The position numbers were made by a program, and so were the translations under genes. From an uncultured Bacteroidales bacterium (GTDB taxonomy: Bacteria > Bacteroidota > Bacteroidia > Bacteroidales > F082): 59,732 nucleotides of DNA. The stretch covers positions 1 to 59,732 of the forward strand of contig CAMYXV010000003.1 of NCBI GenBank assembly GCA_947303055.1, read 5' to 3'. This document shows positions 25,645-34,426 of the stretch, one piece after another. Positions within the stretch are counted from its first letter, which is position 1. Each line of letters opens with the position of its first letter. Below the pieces are notes generated by a model. It did no database searches. It was not told the DNA's origin and saw nothing but the letters and a program-made list of their open reading frames with translations.

Positions 25645-26558
25645 AACATTTGCATTAGCAATTTGTTTTTCAAGGCAATTTCATTGTATTCTTCTTTTGA
25701 AATACCTATGGCAGAGAGGTAATCGTATAACTTTTGCGTTTTTTTAGGGTCTTGCTCACCTGTGATTGGATTGATTATAACTGAAGAAAAGAAAGGCTCA
25801 ATAACAGGGATGGAGTCGACATTGATGCCTGTTAGAAGGTTGATTAGGTGTTGTTCTCCATAGGATTGAAGTTTTGACTTGCAATTGTCCCATGAAACAT
25901 TGAAGAATCTAATTTGTTGAAGCACGGCTGGATTACTAGTAAAAATGGATTCGGGAGAACCGTCAGCAGTCGCAATCAAATAACCAATGGCAATCAAGGC
26001 CTCTTTTTGGTCTTTTGAAAAACCATCGTAAGAATCTTCGATCATATCGATGGGATCGTCTAAGTCGAATGGATGTTCAATCTTAATATGGTCAACTACT
26101 TCGTCAGGATGTAAAAGCCTTACGACTTTTATTTTGTGCTCGTATATTTTTTTGCGTGCGATTTCTACAAAAGCACTAGCTATATCCTTTTGGGCAAATA
26201 CCGAAGCATTTCTCATGTTTTCGGTATTGTGTTGAAATCGCAACTCTTGTTGGAAATACTTAAATCCTAGTTCCATTGTCATTTTGCCTGTGCTGTACAT
26301 AAAATGAACAATCATATTTTGGCTATTTGGATCAGTGGACATCATATTAACACATCTTGGGTCATTGGGCAGAGGAGTTATTTCACCCTTCCCTTCAAAT
26401 AGACCCGAACTTATAGTGCTGAAGAAAAACGGGAACAACTCTTCCAGCGTTTTTTCTGCAAGTTCGCGCTTGTCCTTAATCATTGCACCCAAAAATGGAT
26501 AAATGAGCAGGAATAGAGCCACGAGGATTATTAAAACTATAAGAAACGCTTTTGACAT
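25632..26558 (-). CDS. Single-pass membrane protein, unknown family
   Basis: An N-terminal membrane segment (about 4-25, FLIVLIILVALFLLIYPFLG) is followed by about 280 soluble residues without a family I recognise. An acidic stretch (DLDDPIDMIEDSYDGFSKDQ, about 164-183) could bind cations or a partner. It overlaps the caspase gene by 13 bp and starts 2 bp after the anti-sigma-like gene. It is probably a structural or sensory part of the same membrane complex. Confidence 0.65.
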   Translation of the reverse strand: MSKAFLIVLIILVALFLLIYPFLGAMIKDKRELAEKTLEELFPFFFSTISSGLFEGKGEITPLPNDPRCVNMMSTDPNSQNMIVHFMYSTGKMTMELGFKYFQQELRFQHNTENMRNASVFAQKDIASAFVEIARKKIYEHKIKVVRLLHPDEVVDHIKIEHPFDLDDPIDMIEDSYDGFSKDQKEALIAIGYLIATADGSPESIFTSNPAVLQQIRFFNVSWDNCKSKLQSYGEQHLINLLTGINVDSIPVIEPFFSSVIINPITGEQDPKKTQKLYDYLSAIGISKEEYNEIALKNKLLMQMFCEK

Positions 26559-26560
26559 GA

Positions 26561-27187
26561 TTACCAGAGTAGTTGGTTGAGAACTTGTTTAGACCTTTCG
26601 TCACCTAATTCTTTCAAAATGGCTTTTGCTTTCTTCTTCTTGCCCATCTTCAAATAAATCAGTGCTTTTTTGTATTTCAAATCATTCATGGATTGATTAT
26701 ATGCTTCGATTGCTTCTTGGTCGTCGACTAATTCATACTCCATCTCTAACTCTTTATCAATTACATCAAGGGCTTTCGTGTATTCGCCTTCTAATAACAG
26801 GTTGTCAATATCATTGTCGCCTTTTTGTATAACGGCTAATTCTTGTCGTAATACATTAGAGCCAACACGCATCGAAACAATGAAATCCGAAGCGAAGACG
26901 ACACAAAACATCGCTGCGGCAGCAAAGGAGATTGTTTTGAGAGAAATGGCTATAGGTTTATGAGTGGCCAATTCTTTTTCTTTTGCGTCCATGATTTCTT
27001 GCATTTGTTCAAAATTGATGCCTCTCATCAAGTTGAACTGACGCTGATAGTATTCCTTTAATTCTGGATTTGACTTGACATCTTCTATGAACGCCAAAGA
27101 TTCCTCTTCGGTCATTTCCTTACGGAGGAAACGGTCAACTCTTTCAGCTATTTCTTTATTGAATGTGGTATTTTCAAATTCTTCCAT
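26561..27187 (-). CDS. Anti-sigma-factor-like membrane protein
   Basis: The 208 aa begin with a helical region typical of Bacteroidota anti-sigma and related membrane proteins (RFLRKEMTEEESLAFIEDVK, then NPELKEYY). One membrane span follows (about 84-104), then a C-terminal helical TPR-like part (LLLEGEYTKALDVIDKELE and ALIYLKMGKKKKAKAILKEL). It lies 17 bp downstream of the ECF sigma gene, the usual sigma/anti-sigma arrangement. The natural model is that it holds the sigma factor at the membrane until a signal releases it. No zinc-binding anti-sigma motif is visible. Confidence 0.7.
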   Translation of the reverse strand: MEEFENTTFNKEIAERVDRFLRKEMTEEESLAFIEDVKSNPELKEYYQRQFNLMRGINFEQMQEIMDAKEKELATHKPIAISLKTISFAAAAMFCVVFASDFIVSMRVGSNVLRQELAVIQKGDNDIDNLLLEGEYTKALDVIDKELEMEYELVDDQEAIEAYNQSMNDLKYKKALIYLKMGKKKKAKAILKELGDERSKQVLNQLLW

Positions 27188-27204
27188 GATAGTTATCCTC
27201 CATA

Positions 27205-27903
27205 TTATTGAGCCGATAAGGCTTTTTCGTAGGCGTACTTGAATTTTTTATGACAACGAGATTTCTGATTCTTAACAGAGTCGGCGCTGCTATAATTCGG
27301 CATTATTTTAGCAATTTCTTCGAGTGTCTTCTTTTTCCCATCTTCACTGAAATAGAAATAGGTGAAAATCTCTTTGCATGAAGTTCCCATTGCATCAACA
27401 ATCTCACGTACCAAAGTGAATTTGGCTTCATCTTCAAAATATGGGTCTTCAGTGATTTCAAGAAGCGGGTTAGCGTTAGTATCATCATCGGCTGGAGTAT
27501 AATCATCTATGCTTAGCACATTAACAAAGGGGTCAAAACTGACATACTTGCGTTCTCCACGTTGCATTTCCAAAAAAGAAAACTTGCCGATACCAATTAG
27601 ATATGTATCAAGTTTTGCAGACAAAACATTTATCTTACCTTCTCTGCTTCTTATATAGATGTTTTTGTCTTGAACAAACATTTTGCCTGTAATGATTTGA
27701 TTGTATAGCTTTAAGCAGGAATTTTGGTATAAGTCGGCAATTTGTTCGTTCTTTTCTTCTCCAGAAAAAGACCCTTGAAAATAACCAAAGAATTTGGGCC
27801 TATACTTTTCATATAAAGTAGAGAAAGCCCGATTGTCACCTTCGTAAATCCTTTTGATGAGACGCGGCTCGTTGTTGATTGACAATATTTTAGGTAGTTC
27901 CAC
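27205..27903 (-). CDS. ECF-type RNA polymerase sigma factor
   Basis: The frame can be read from a TTG at 27954, but that TTG is the -33 element of the promoter, so I place the start at the GTG at 27903 (232 aa). Region 2 is at about 15-60 (LIKRIYEGDNRAFSTLYEKY and DLYQNSCLKLY). A longer linker than usual follows. Region 4 with its helix-turn-helix is at the C-terminus (KTLEEIAKIMPNYSSADSV). It heads the six-gene minus-strand operon and likely controls it, with the next gene as its anti-sigma partner. Confidence 0.8.
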   Translation of the reverse strand: MELPKILSINNEPRLIKRIYEGDNRAFSTLYEKYRPKFFGYFQGSFSGEEKNEQIADLYQNSCLKLYNQIITGKMFVQDKNIYIRSREGKINVLSAKLDTYLIGIGKFSFLEMQRGERKYVSFDPFVNVLSIDDYTPADDDTNANPLLEITEDPYFEDEAKFTLVREIVDAMGTSCKEIFTYFYFSEDGKKKTLEEIAKIMPNYSSADSVKNQKSRCHKKFKYAYEKALSAQ

Positions 27904-27930
27904 CTTTTTCTTGTTTTCCAGATTAGACTG

Positions 27931-27954
27931 CAAATATATGAATTTTAGTGTCAA
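27931..27954 (-). promoter_or_regulatory. Promoter of the sigma-caspase-CHAT operon
   Basis: On the minus strand TTGAC (27954-27950) and TATATTTG (27938-27931) match the Bacteroidota housekeeping -33/-7 pattern with normal spacing. The pattern suggests the primary sigma factor gives basal expression. Confidence 0.7.
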
Positions 27955-28010
27955 CGAGTGATTACCTTTTGTGAAGAGCTGACATAAAGGTCAAATAAAA
28001 GTTTGATATT

Positions 28011-28835
28011 ATGGAACAGACAGTCAAAAGCACACTCAAAAGATGGGAATCATCCCTAATCAATTTCGGTAAGGTTGATCAATGGAATATCAGCAACGAT
28101 TTTGCCACATTTGAAACATTCATTTCGTCAGGTAAGTCTAATGCAGCCAGAAATGCTATTCGCGATTGCCGCGACTACACAATTTCTGGTATTTACGATG
28201 CTTCTTTGTTGCTCAACAAAGTGCAAAGCGCATATAGGATTATAAATCATGCTGAAGCTGGTAGGATGAAGAAAGAGGCGAAAAAGAACAGTTCTAATGG
28301 TCAAGCAAAACGGTTTGCCAGTACAACGAAAAAACTGTACAATGAAAAGTTGCGCTTTATGGATGGTGAAAGCCTTCGCGATGTTGATATCACCATGGAG
28401 GATGGTGCTACATCTCGCAAGGTTCGACGCATTGTTGAAAAGAGAATGTGCCAGGCCTATTATCGGCAGCATAAGAATGACGAAGATCATGGAGGTCGAG
28501 ATAGACATTACATGAAAAGAGCCACATCGTTTCAGCTGCACAATCTTGGTCAAGTGGAATGTGCTACGGGTCTTTGTAGAGCAAATGGCACACATTGGAA
28601 AAAGATGTATGATCCAATTTCCGGTGGAATGGTTTTCAAAAAGAAGATGGAGTATTCATCTTATGAGGAAGCTACTGAAGCCGCAATGGAATTTATGCGC
28701 CGGCATCCTGAAGACAAGAAACCTGTAAGCGCATACCAGTGTGCTCATTGTGGGAAATGGCACATTGGACACACTACGCCGGCTGAGAAAAAAAGTTTCC
28801 CAGAGATGGTTACTTTTTTAGGCTGGGCATCATAA
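28011..28835 (+). CDS. Hypothetical protein with C-terminal zinc-finger-like motif, 274 aa
   Basis: I do not recognise a family. The protein is basic and helical, without signal peptide or membrane span. The C-terminus carries YQCAHCGKWHIGH (about 241-253), a Cys-x2-Cys ... His-x3-His arrangement that could bind zinc and is seen in some phage and plasmid proteins. It is divergent from the sigma operon with about 55 bp between the two transcription units, so it could be a regulator or an unrelated neighbour. Confidence 0.6.
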   Translation: MEQTVKSTLKRWESSLINFGKVDQWNISNDFATFETFISSGKSNAARNAIRDCRDYTISGIYDASLLLNKVQSAYRIINHAEAGRMKKEAKKNSSNGQAKRFASTTKKLYNEKLRFMDGESLRDVDITMEDGATSRKVRRIVEKRMCQAYYRQHKNDEDHGGRDRHYMKRATSFQLHNLGQVECATGLCRANGTHWKKMYDPISGGMVFKKKMEYSSYEEATEAAMEFMRRHPEDKKPVSAYQCAHCGKWHIGHTTPAEKKSFPEMVTFLGWAS

Positions 28836-28882
28836 ACAATAAATGAAAAACAAACTCTGAATAAATAAAACCATTTGAAATT

Positions 28883-29038
28883 ATGAAAAACCGAGGAGAA
28901 TACTACGAAGATGACTATGAGGACTATAGCAATTTTGACCAGCCTGATTTGGGGGAAGAAACATGGTGGGCATTGACAGATGGGATGTATGGTGATTATC
29001 CGGGTCCAGGCGTTGATTATGATTTTCTTGGGTTCTGA
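28883..29038 (+). CDS. Small acidic protein, 51 aa
   Basis: This short frame from the ATG at 28883 encodes a strikingly acidic, Tyr- and Gly-rich peptide (EYYEDDYEDYSNF, then a C-terminal YGDYPGPGVDYDFLGF). Its composition is far from random and it sits in a same-strand series with short gaps, so I take it as real. The function is unknown; such proteins can mimic DNA or act as inhibitors, but nothing here proves it. Confidence 0.5.
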   Translation: MKNRGEYYEDDYEDYSNFDQPDLGEETWWALTDGMYGDYPGPGVDYDFLGF

Positions 29039-29064
29039 TAAAACATAAACTAAAAGACAAAAAA

Positions 29065-29688
29065 ATGGAAAACGAAAAAGACAACACTTTTAATTATATC
29101 ACGGGTGTACTCGCCATTTGCGCTGTAATAGGCTGGTCGTTGTATTATCTGTTTCAGTGTTCTCCTATTATTGCGGGAGTAGCAGGGGTTATAATCGTTG
29201 GGATTGTAGTCTTTGCCTTTATTTGGTTAAGAATGATTAAAAGCGTTGACCATCTAGAAGAAGCCATCTGTAAGCAACTTGACAGGCAGGGCTTTCGCCA
29301 TGAAAAGGAAGATGGCACTTTATATGTCATAAAGAATGATAATCGTTTTCGAGTCCAACTTGCAGATGGTATTAATAAAAGAATAAAACACCTTTACATC
29401 ATTTATGACTTCGGAGACGACGATTTTGAAAAGGTCACAAGTGATGGCTGGAACAGAGCTGCCAATTCTATCAATCTCAACAATACTAGCACTACTTTTG
29501 TTGCGCTGTCGGATCATTTTTGCTGTTGTTATCAGAGTGCTATTGAATCTTCTCGTGATTTTATGTTAGAATTTGACAGAGCGTATAAGGCCATCGGAGG
29601 TGCTTTAGAGGATTATAGCAAGATTTATCCTTATTTGGAGCGGGATTATCCCAACAATACAGAGAGTAAAACTATTGGATTTAAATAA
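29065..29688 (+). CDS. Two-span membrane protein with YbjN-like domain
   Basis: Two N-terminal membrane segments (about 12-30 and 33-55) precede a soluble domain of about 145 residues. The domain's pattern (LEEAICKQLDRQGFRHEKEDG, then a beta-rich part) recalls the YbjN/type III chaperone-like fold. That assignment is weak. The gene belongs to the plus-strand series 28.0-31.3 kb, with 9 bp to the next gene. Confidence 0.5.
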   Translation: MENEKDNTFNYITGVLAICAVIGWSLYYLFQCSPIIAGVAGVIIVGIVVFAFIWLRMIKSVDHLEEAICKQLDRQGFRHEKEDGTLYVIKNDNRFRVQLADGINKRIKHLYIIYDFGDDDFEKVTSDGWNRAANSINLNNTSTTFVALSDHFCCCYQSAIESSRDFMLEFDRAYKAIGGALEDYSKIYPYLERDYPNNTESKTIGFK

Positions 29689-29697
29689 GCAAAATGG

Positions 29698-31332
29698 ATG
29701 ATTATGAAGACTTGGATTATTATCGCCATTTATTGGTCGGTGGCTGTTGGTGCGACATATTGCATTCGCGCTTACAATGATAAGAAGAACCGTCTCAAGA
29801 TAGCGGCTTTTAAGGCATTTGGGATAACAACAACATCTTCTCTGTGGAAACGAATTGGTACGCATGCCTCCATTGTTTTTCTGGTGCCTCTTTTGATGCC
29901 TGTCATCATCATCGTTTTCCTAATTGACAAATCCTTAAAACACAATAAAATGAAAAAGAAAATGAAAACAGAAACAGAGCCGCAGGAAGTGAAGAAGTAC
30001 GTGGCCAAGATGGAAGAGAATCTTCCCAATGACATTTTTACCCAAGCGTCAAAGGTAATGATGGACGCTTTGATCTTTGGCACATTTGACAGCTTTGAGA
30101 GCTTGCTGGATGACAAGGTTGAGACAGTATTGTATCGGCTGAAGACCATAAAAGGGAAGACCGATGTGCTGGCTTATTGGTGGGACTGGCGGAAAAGGTT
30201 TGTTACGACCAAAAAAGTGACTAACTTTAATGTCGTTGTGAGCCGCTATTATTCCCATGCCTGCTTAAGGATAGAGGAGGTTCAACTGATCATGTTCCAA
30301 ATCGAGGATGGGAAGATTGTCACAATCGTTTCGTTGCCCGAGCGTTTGACATCGCCCTACTCTGATGACAATATGCTGAACTATCCCCTGGAGTATGCTC
30401 GGATAAAGCGATACCTGGCTCCATTGGGAGAATCCGTTGACAAAGACGGAAATCCAATGCCGTTAACGGACCGAATGCCTTGCTTGGATTGTGGCATGGA
30501 GTCGCAAGATTTGAAATGGTATAGTATCAGGATTCCGGATTGGTCTTATAATAGATGGCAAATCGGTCAGGTGTCGATTTGTCCCCAATGTGGCCGGATT
30601 GTCGAATACAAGGAGGTGAAAACCGAGGAATCCGATGACGAGAAGGATGTGCCCATTGAAGGCTCAAAGTATTCTGACAAGGGCAATGCTTTTTCTGAGT
30701 ATGCGGAAAAGATGTATTCGGAGGATTGTGTTAGTTTTCTTGAGAACGCTATGGATGATGAGGTTGTCCCGGAATTGAGGGAAGTCGTAAGAAAAGCATT
30801 CGCGGATAACCTAATCCCCCAACCATCGGAAATAAAAGTGGAAGAGGGCTATAGGTTTGAAGTAACCATGCCTTCAAATGAAGGGAGCGGTGACATCACG
30901 CATATTAGGATTGTGGACGAAGAAGGGAATGCCACAGAAACCCTTACGGATCATTTAGTGGTCAATGCTACCGAAATGGGAGTGTGGCAATTATATCTGC
31001 TCGAAAACTATCATACTGTTTTGCCAACGGTTTGGCATGGGGGATACAATAGATGCGAATACATATTCAAGGAATCGGATGTTGACGACATTATGCCGTT
31101 GAAATATCATGATTTAACAGCACTAATCAAACAAAAGAAATTGTTGCCTTTTGTAGAAGTTAGTAAGGAAGATGAGGATAGCTACGTAGCCTTTGTCGAT
31201 TGTACCTATTGGAATAATTGGAAGGGGCTGGCCAGGGAACGTGTCACATACAAGATAAAATCTGGAAGCGTTGTGTCTAAAACGAGAAACGAAGAAATTC
31301 TTTTCCAGTTCCATTGTGGGGTGTGGTACTAA
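29698..31332 (+). CDS. Membrane-anchored zinc-ribbon protein, 544 aa
   Basis: Two membrane spans lie at about 5-22 and 56-77 (an in-frame ATG at 29704 is an alternative start). A soluble region of about 110 residues follows, possibly NTF2-like (VLAYWWDWRKRFVTTKKVTNF). A two-part zinc ribbon comes next, with Cys-x2-Cys in MPCLDCGM (about 265) and again in SICPQCGR (about 302). The C-terminal 200 residues are of unknown fold. No enzyme motif is seen. It may act with the YbjN-like membrane protein encoded just upstream. Confidence 0.55.
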   Translation: MIMKTWIIIAIYWSVAVGATYCIRAYNDKKNRLKIAAFKAFGITTTSSLWKRIGTHASIVFLVPLLMPVIIIVFLIDKSLKHNKMKKKMKTETEPQEVKKYVAKMEENLPNDIFTQASKVMMDALIFGTFDSFESLLDDKVETVLYRLKTIKGKTDVLAYWWDWRKRFVTTKKVTNFNVVVSRYYSHACLRIEEVQLIMFQIEDGKIVTIVSLPERLTSPYSDDNMLNYPLEYARIKRYLAPLGESVDKDGNPMPLTDRMPCLDCGMESQDLKWYSIRIPDWSYNRWQIGQVSICPQCGRIVEYKEVKTEESDDEKDVPIEGSKYSDKGNAFSEYAEKMYSEDCVSFLENAMDDEVVPELREVVRKAFADNLIPQPSEIKVEEGYRFEVTMPSNEGSGDITHIRIVDEEGNATETLTDHLVVNATEMGVWQLYLLENYHTVLPTVWHGGYNRCEYIFKESDVDDIMPLKYHDLTALIKQKKLLPFVEVSKEDEDSYVAFVDCTYWNNWKGLARERVTYKIKSGSVVSKTRNEEILFQFHCGVWY

Positions 31333-31398
31333 TTCGTAAAAACGCTGTTGTTGAAAAAAAGTTATCAACACCTCTTGCGGGACGCAGGTATTCAGCAC

Positions 31399-31406
31399 TA
31401 ACTTTG
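31399..31406 (+). promoter_or_regulatory. Promoter of the ADP-ribosylglycohydrolase operon
   Basis: TAACTTTG is a consensus -7 box with a TTG at 31375-31377 as the -33 element, 21 bp upstream. It lies 54 bp before the ATG at 31461. Confidence 0.65.
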
Positions 31407-31460
31407 CATAGTCGAAAGACAAACGAGCAGTAAACTTATTATCAATACATTACATAAAAT

Positions 31461-32303
31461 ATGTTAGGAGCAATTACAGGAGATACCATTGGTTCTCGAT
31501 TTGAGTTTGCAGGAACCAAGAGAACCGACTTTGATTTGTTTGGTCCAGGATGCCGCTACACCGATGATTCGGTAATGACCATGGCCGTTGCGGAATGGCT
31601 GATGGATGACCCGACGCATTCCCATGAAGTGCTGGAGAAAAAGATGGTGAAGTTTGGCGAGTTAGATCCAGGTGCTGGCTATGGCGGCATGTTCTCGGAA
31701 TGGTTGTTTTATCCCGAGACACTTTCTAGGGATGGAAAACGAAAACCATATAACAGTTTCGGGAATGGGTCAGCCATGCGTGTAAGTTCCGTTGGGTGGA
31801 TGTTTGAAACCATGGAAGAAACCGAAAGGGTGGCAGAAGTCTCAGCCAGCATCACTCACAACCATCCAGAAGGCATCAAAGGAGCGCAAGCTACGGCTGC
31901 GGCTATCTTTATGGCGCGCAATGGGGCGACAAAAAATGAAATAAGAGACTATGTCGTTAAGAGGTTCAAATATGACCTCAATCGGACTTGTGATCAAATC
32001 AGACCTCGCTATGGTTTTGAAGTAACCTGTCAGAAGTCAGTGCCGGAAGCTATCATTGCTTTTTTAGACAGCAATGACTATGAAAGCACGGTAAGACTAG
32101 CAGTTTCTCTTGGAGGAGACAGCGACACGCAAGCCTGCATTGCAGGCGGTATCGCTGAAGCCTTCTATGGGATGCCAGATGAAATCATCAAGGACATGGC
32201 CAACCACTTGCCGCCAGACTATAAAGCGAACATCATCCGCTTGGGCGAAGTGTCGGCTTACAGGTGTCGACTGGAACAAATTAAAAAGTGTTGGAACCAA
32301 TGA
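31461..32303 (+). CDS. ADP-ribosylglycohydrolase (DraG/ARH type)
   Basis: The 280-aa protein has the metal-binding signatures of the family: GAITGDTIGSRFEF at the start, CRYTDDSVMTMAVAE, GNGSAMRVSSVGW, HNHPEGIKGA and GGDSDTQACIAGGIAEAFYG near the end. The family removes ADP-ribose from modified proteins or nucleic acids using two Mg ions. It could reverse a modification made by phage or by a neighbouring toxin; no ADP-ribosyltransferase is visible nearby. The stop overlaps the start of a membrane protein gene (ATGA). Confidence 0.95.
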   Translation: MLGAITGDTIGSRFEFAGTKRTDFDLFGPGCRYTDDSVMTMAVAEWLMDDPTHSHEVLEKKMVKFGELDPGAGYGGMFSEWLFYPETLSRDGKRKPYNSFGNGSAMRVSSVGWMFETMEETERVAEVSASITHNHPEGIKGAQATAAAIFMARNGATKNEIRDYVVKRFKYDLNRTCDQIRPRYGFEVTCQKSVPEAIIAFLDSNDYESTVRLAVSLGGDSDTQACIAGGIAEAFYGMPDEIIKDMANHLPPDYKANIIRLGEVSAYRCRLEQIKKCWNQ

Positions 32304-32926
32304 AAAACAAAACGTTAACAATCACACTTAAGGCCGTTGCATTGGCCATTTCCTGGCTCACCCTGTCGCCGCTCCTGCTCATCCTTGACCGCCGCTGGAA
32401 ACTGCTGCCGAAATGGTTGCGCATTGTGCTGTTTGTGCTTTCGCCAATGATGCTGGTCATTATTGCAGTGGTTGTATTTTTGTGCTATGCTTATTATTGG
32501 GACTATTATTATCCTCGGCATCATTTTGTCAAGCCAAAGGTGGTAGAAAACATTATAGGTATGCAGTTGCCAAGATATAAGGTGATTGAATATGATAAAG
32601 ACAGGAGATCGTTCAACGGAGATTATTCTGATGGCTTTACCTTGGAGTTCTATAAGATGCCGGATGACGATTTCTATGATGAGCTGGATAAGCATTTTAG
32701 GCAGTATATTCCCACCAGGCAGCAACTTGACTCTATACCTGAAGATGTGACCTATATCTTCTCACCTAGAGCCGAGATCTTGGATTCCACGGTGTATTGT
32801 TTGGAACGCTGGTGGGGAAATGGTGTGGAAGCCCCCAAAGGCGAATCAGACAGAGGTGATATCATTTATAGAATTAGAATTGAAAGAGATTCACAAATAT
32901 TTCATATTGGAGTGATGCAGTGGTAA
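32300..32926 (+). CDS. Membrane protein coupled to the ADP-ribosylglycohydrolase
   Basis: The ATG at 32300 overlaps the previous stop (ATGA), giving 208 aa. Two membrane segments lie at about 9-29 and 43-68; the rest is a soluble domain with many acidic and aromatic residues (about 75-208). No family is recognised. The coupling makes a shared function with the hydrolase likely, perhaps anchoring or inhibiting it, although the linkage could be accidental in a cargo island. Confidence 0.6.
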   Translation: MKNKTLTITLKAVALAISWLTLSPLLLILDRRWKLLPKWLRIVLFVLSPMMLVIIAVVVFLCYAYYWDYYYPRHHFVKPKVVENIIGMQLPRYKVIEYDKDRRSFNGDYSDGFTLEFYKMPDDDFYDELDKHFRQYIPTRQQLDSIPEDVTYIFSPRAEILDSTVYCLERWWGNGVEAPKGESDRGDIIYRIRIERDSQIFHIGVMQW

Positions 32927-32950
32927 GTTGAAAGAATAACATATAGAACT

Positions 32951-34393
32951 ATGGAACAAGGCAATAATATCAATTTTGACGATGTGGCACAGAAGCTAAT
33001 GGAAGAACTGAAGCTTAGAGATGACGCAAAGGGTAGAGGCCCTTCGGAAGCTTTAGAGGGCAAAACGGCTTCTAATGAGACGGAGTCTTTGGGGGCAAGT
33101 GGATTGCGCATTTTCCCGAGTTCGAAGATTAGTTTTGAAGATGAGCGAAAGGAGAAAAACGTCCATGCGGGTTTTTCAGATGCCGCTCGGTATGTTTTGG
33201 AGAGTTATAAGCCCATAGACGGCCATTATGGGTATGAGGATTACAGTCGTGAAGAAACGGAAACCATAGATGCCATCGTGCGGTGCCTACCCAAAGATGA
33301 ACTAGAGCAAATGAAAAAGCTGTTGCCTTCGACTTGTCCGATATATTGGCGGCTTCAAGGTTATATCAAAGGCAGGTATGATCATTTTGTAAAGCCCCAT
33401 GCCTATCGGCAGCTTTCTATCAATACTCTGATAAAGTATTATAAGGAAAGCAAGAAAGGGAGAAAGGGAGAAGCAAGACAACAACTGCAAACCCGTTTCA
33501 ATTACCAGTCGTTTACTGACCAAATGAAGATTATACGCTTGTTTTTGAAAGGGGTGAGAACTGATAGGGAATGGTGCTATAAGAAGCTTTGGCACTGGTG
33601 GGATGACGCGCTTATCCCAGACCTGGAACAGGCGTGGCTTGACTTTGGTGACAAGAAATGCATACAGACAGCGGCAATGCATCTGCCTGAGGATTTCATC
33701 AAAGAGCATCAGGAGGAGATGGGGAAACTAGACTATAAAAGTGTTTGCAACCGGCTTGCGTATGATGAGAGTTTTGTCATTGACAGGAAACGGTTGAGCG
33801 CTTTGGATTACTGTTATGTAATCGCTCATACGCGACGGCATCTTAGTGACGAGGAAGCTGACCAGCTTCTTTTCGGCCAGATCAAGAGGGTGCTTGGAAG
33901 TGAGTACAATACTCCGATGGAGTTCAGGACTCGTTTTGATCCTGTCATCAAGGACCGGATTGAAGACAAGGTCAAGTATGTTCCTTCGCTCACGTTTGTC
34001 CGTTCAATCAGCTATATGGTTTGGACACTGGGACAGACGGGCAATGCGTCGACGCTTGTCAAGTTTCATCGTTGGAACAAGATGCTTCAGGCCAATATGC
34101 CCCAGTATTTGGCTGAGGAGAAGCAGCAGGAAGACATGGTTGATTTCATGAACGAAGACTTCTGGGAATACCAACAATGGAATTGGTCGATCTTTGTCAA
34201 ACACGCCAAGCTTACGCTTGATGATGTCGTGAAGGTGGAGGAAGAAGAGGTGGAAGAGGAGCCAATGTTCATTGGGTCAAGTCTTTTGGAAGATGGCGTT
34301 CCAGTTTATGAAATGCCTGTGGAGGATTTGCCCTACCGCCCATACATGGGAAGTACTGTTATTGGTCTTGATGAGGAGGAGTGTCCGTTTTGA
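32951..34393 (+). CDS. Large hypothetical protein, 480 aa
   Basis: I do not recognise a family. The protein is soluble, helical and charged, with Trp-rich segments (EWCYKKLWHWWDDALIPDLEQ and EDFWEYQQWNW) and an acidic C-terminal region (VVKVEEEEVEEEPMF). It follows the membrane gene with a 24-bp gap and precedes a 135-aa gene on the same strand, so it may belong to the ADP-ribosylglycohydrolase transcript. No catalytic motif is evident. Confidence 0.6.
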   Translation: MEQGNNINFDDVAQKLMEELKLRDDAKGRGPSEALEGKTASNETESLGASGLRIFPSSKISFEDERKEKNVHAGFSDAARYVLESYKPIDGHYGYEDYSREETETIDAIVRCLPKDELEQMKKLLPSTCPIYWRLQGYIKGRYDHFVKPHAYRQLSINTLIKYYKESKKGRKGEARQQLQTRFNYQSFTDQMKIIRLFLKGVRTDREWCYKKLWHWWDDALIPDLEQAWLDFGDKKCIQTAAMHLPEDFIKEHQEEMGKLDYKSVCNRLAYDESFVIDRKRLSALDYCYVIAHTRRHLSDEEADQLLFGQIKRVLGSEYNTPMEFRTRFDPVIKDRIEDKVKYVPSLTFVRSISYMVWTLGQTGNASTLVKFHRWNKMLQANMPQYLAEEKQQEDMVDFMNEDFWEYQQWNWSIFVKHAKLTLDDVVKVEEEEVEEEPMFIGSSLLEDGVPVYEMPVEDLPYRPYMGSTVIGLDEEECPF

Positions 34394-34426
34394 GAAGATA
34401 ATGTATTATGGATTAACAAAACTAAT

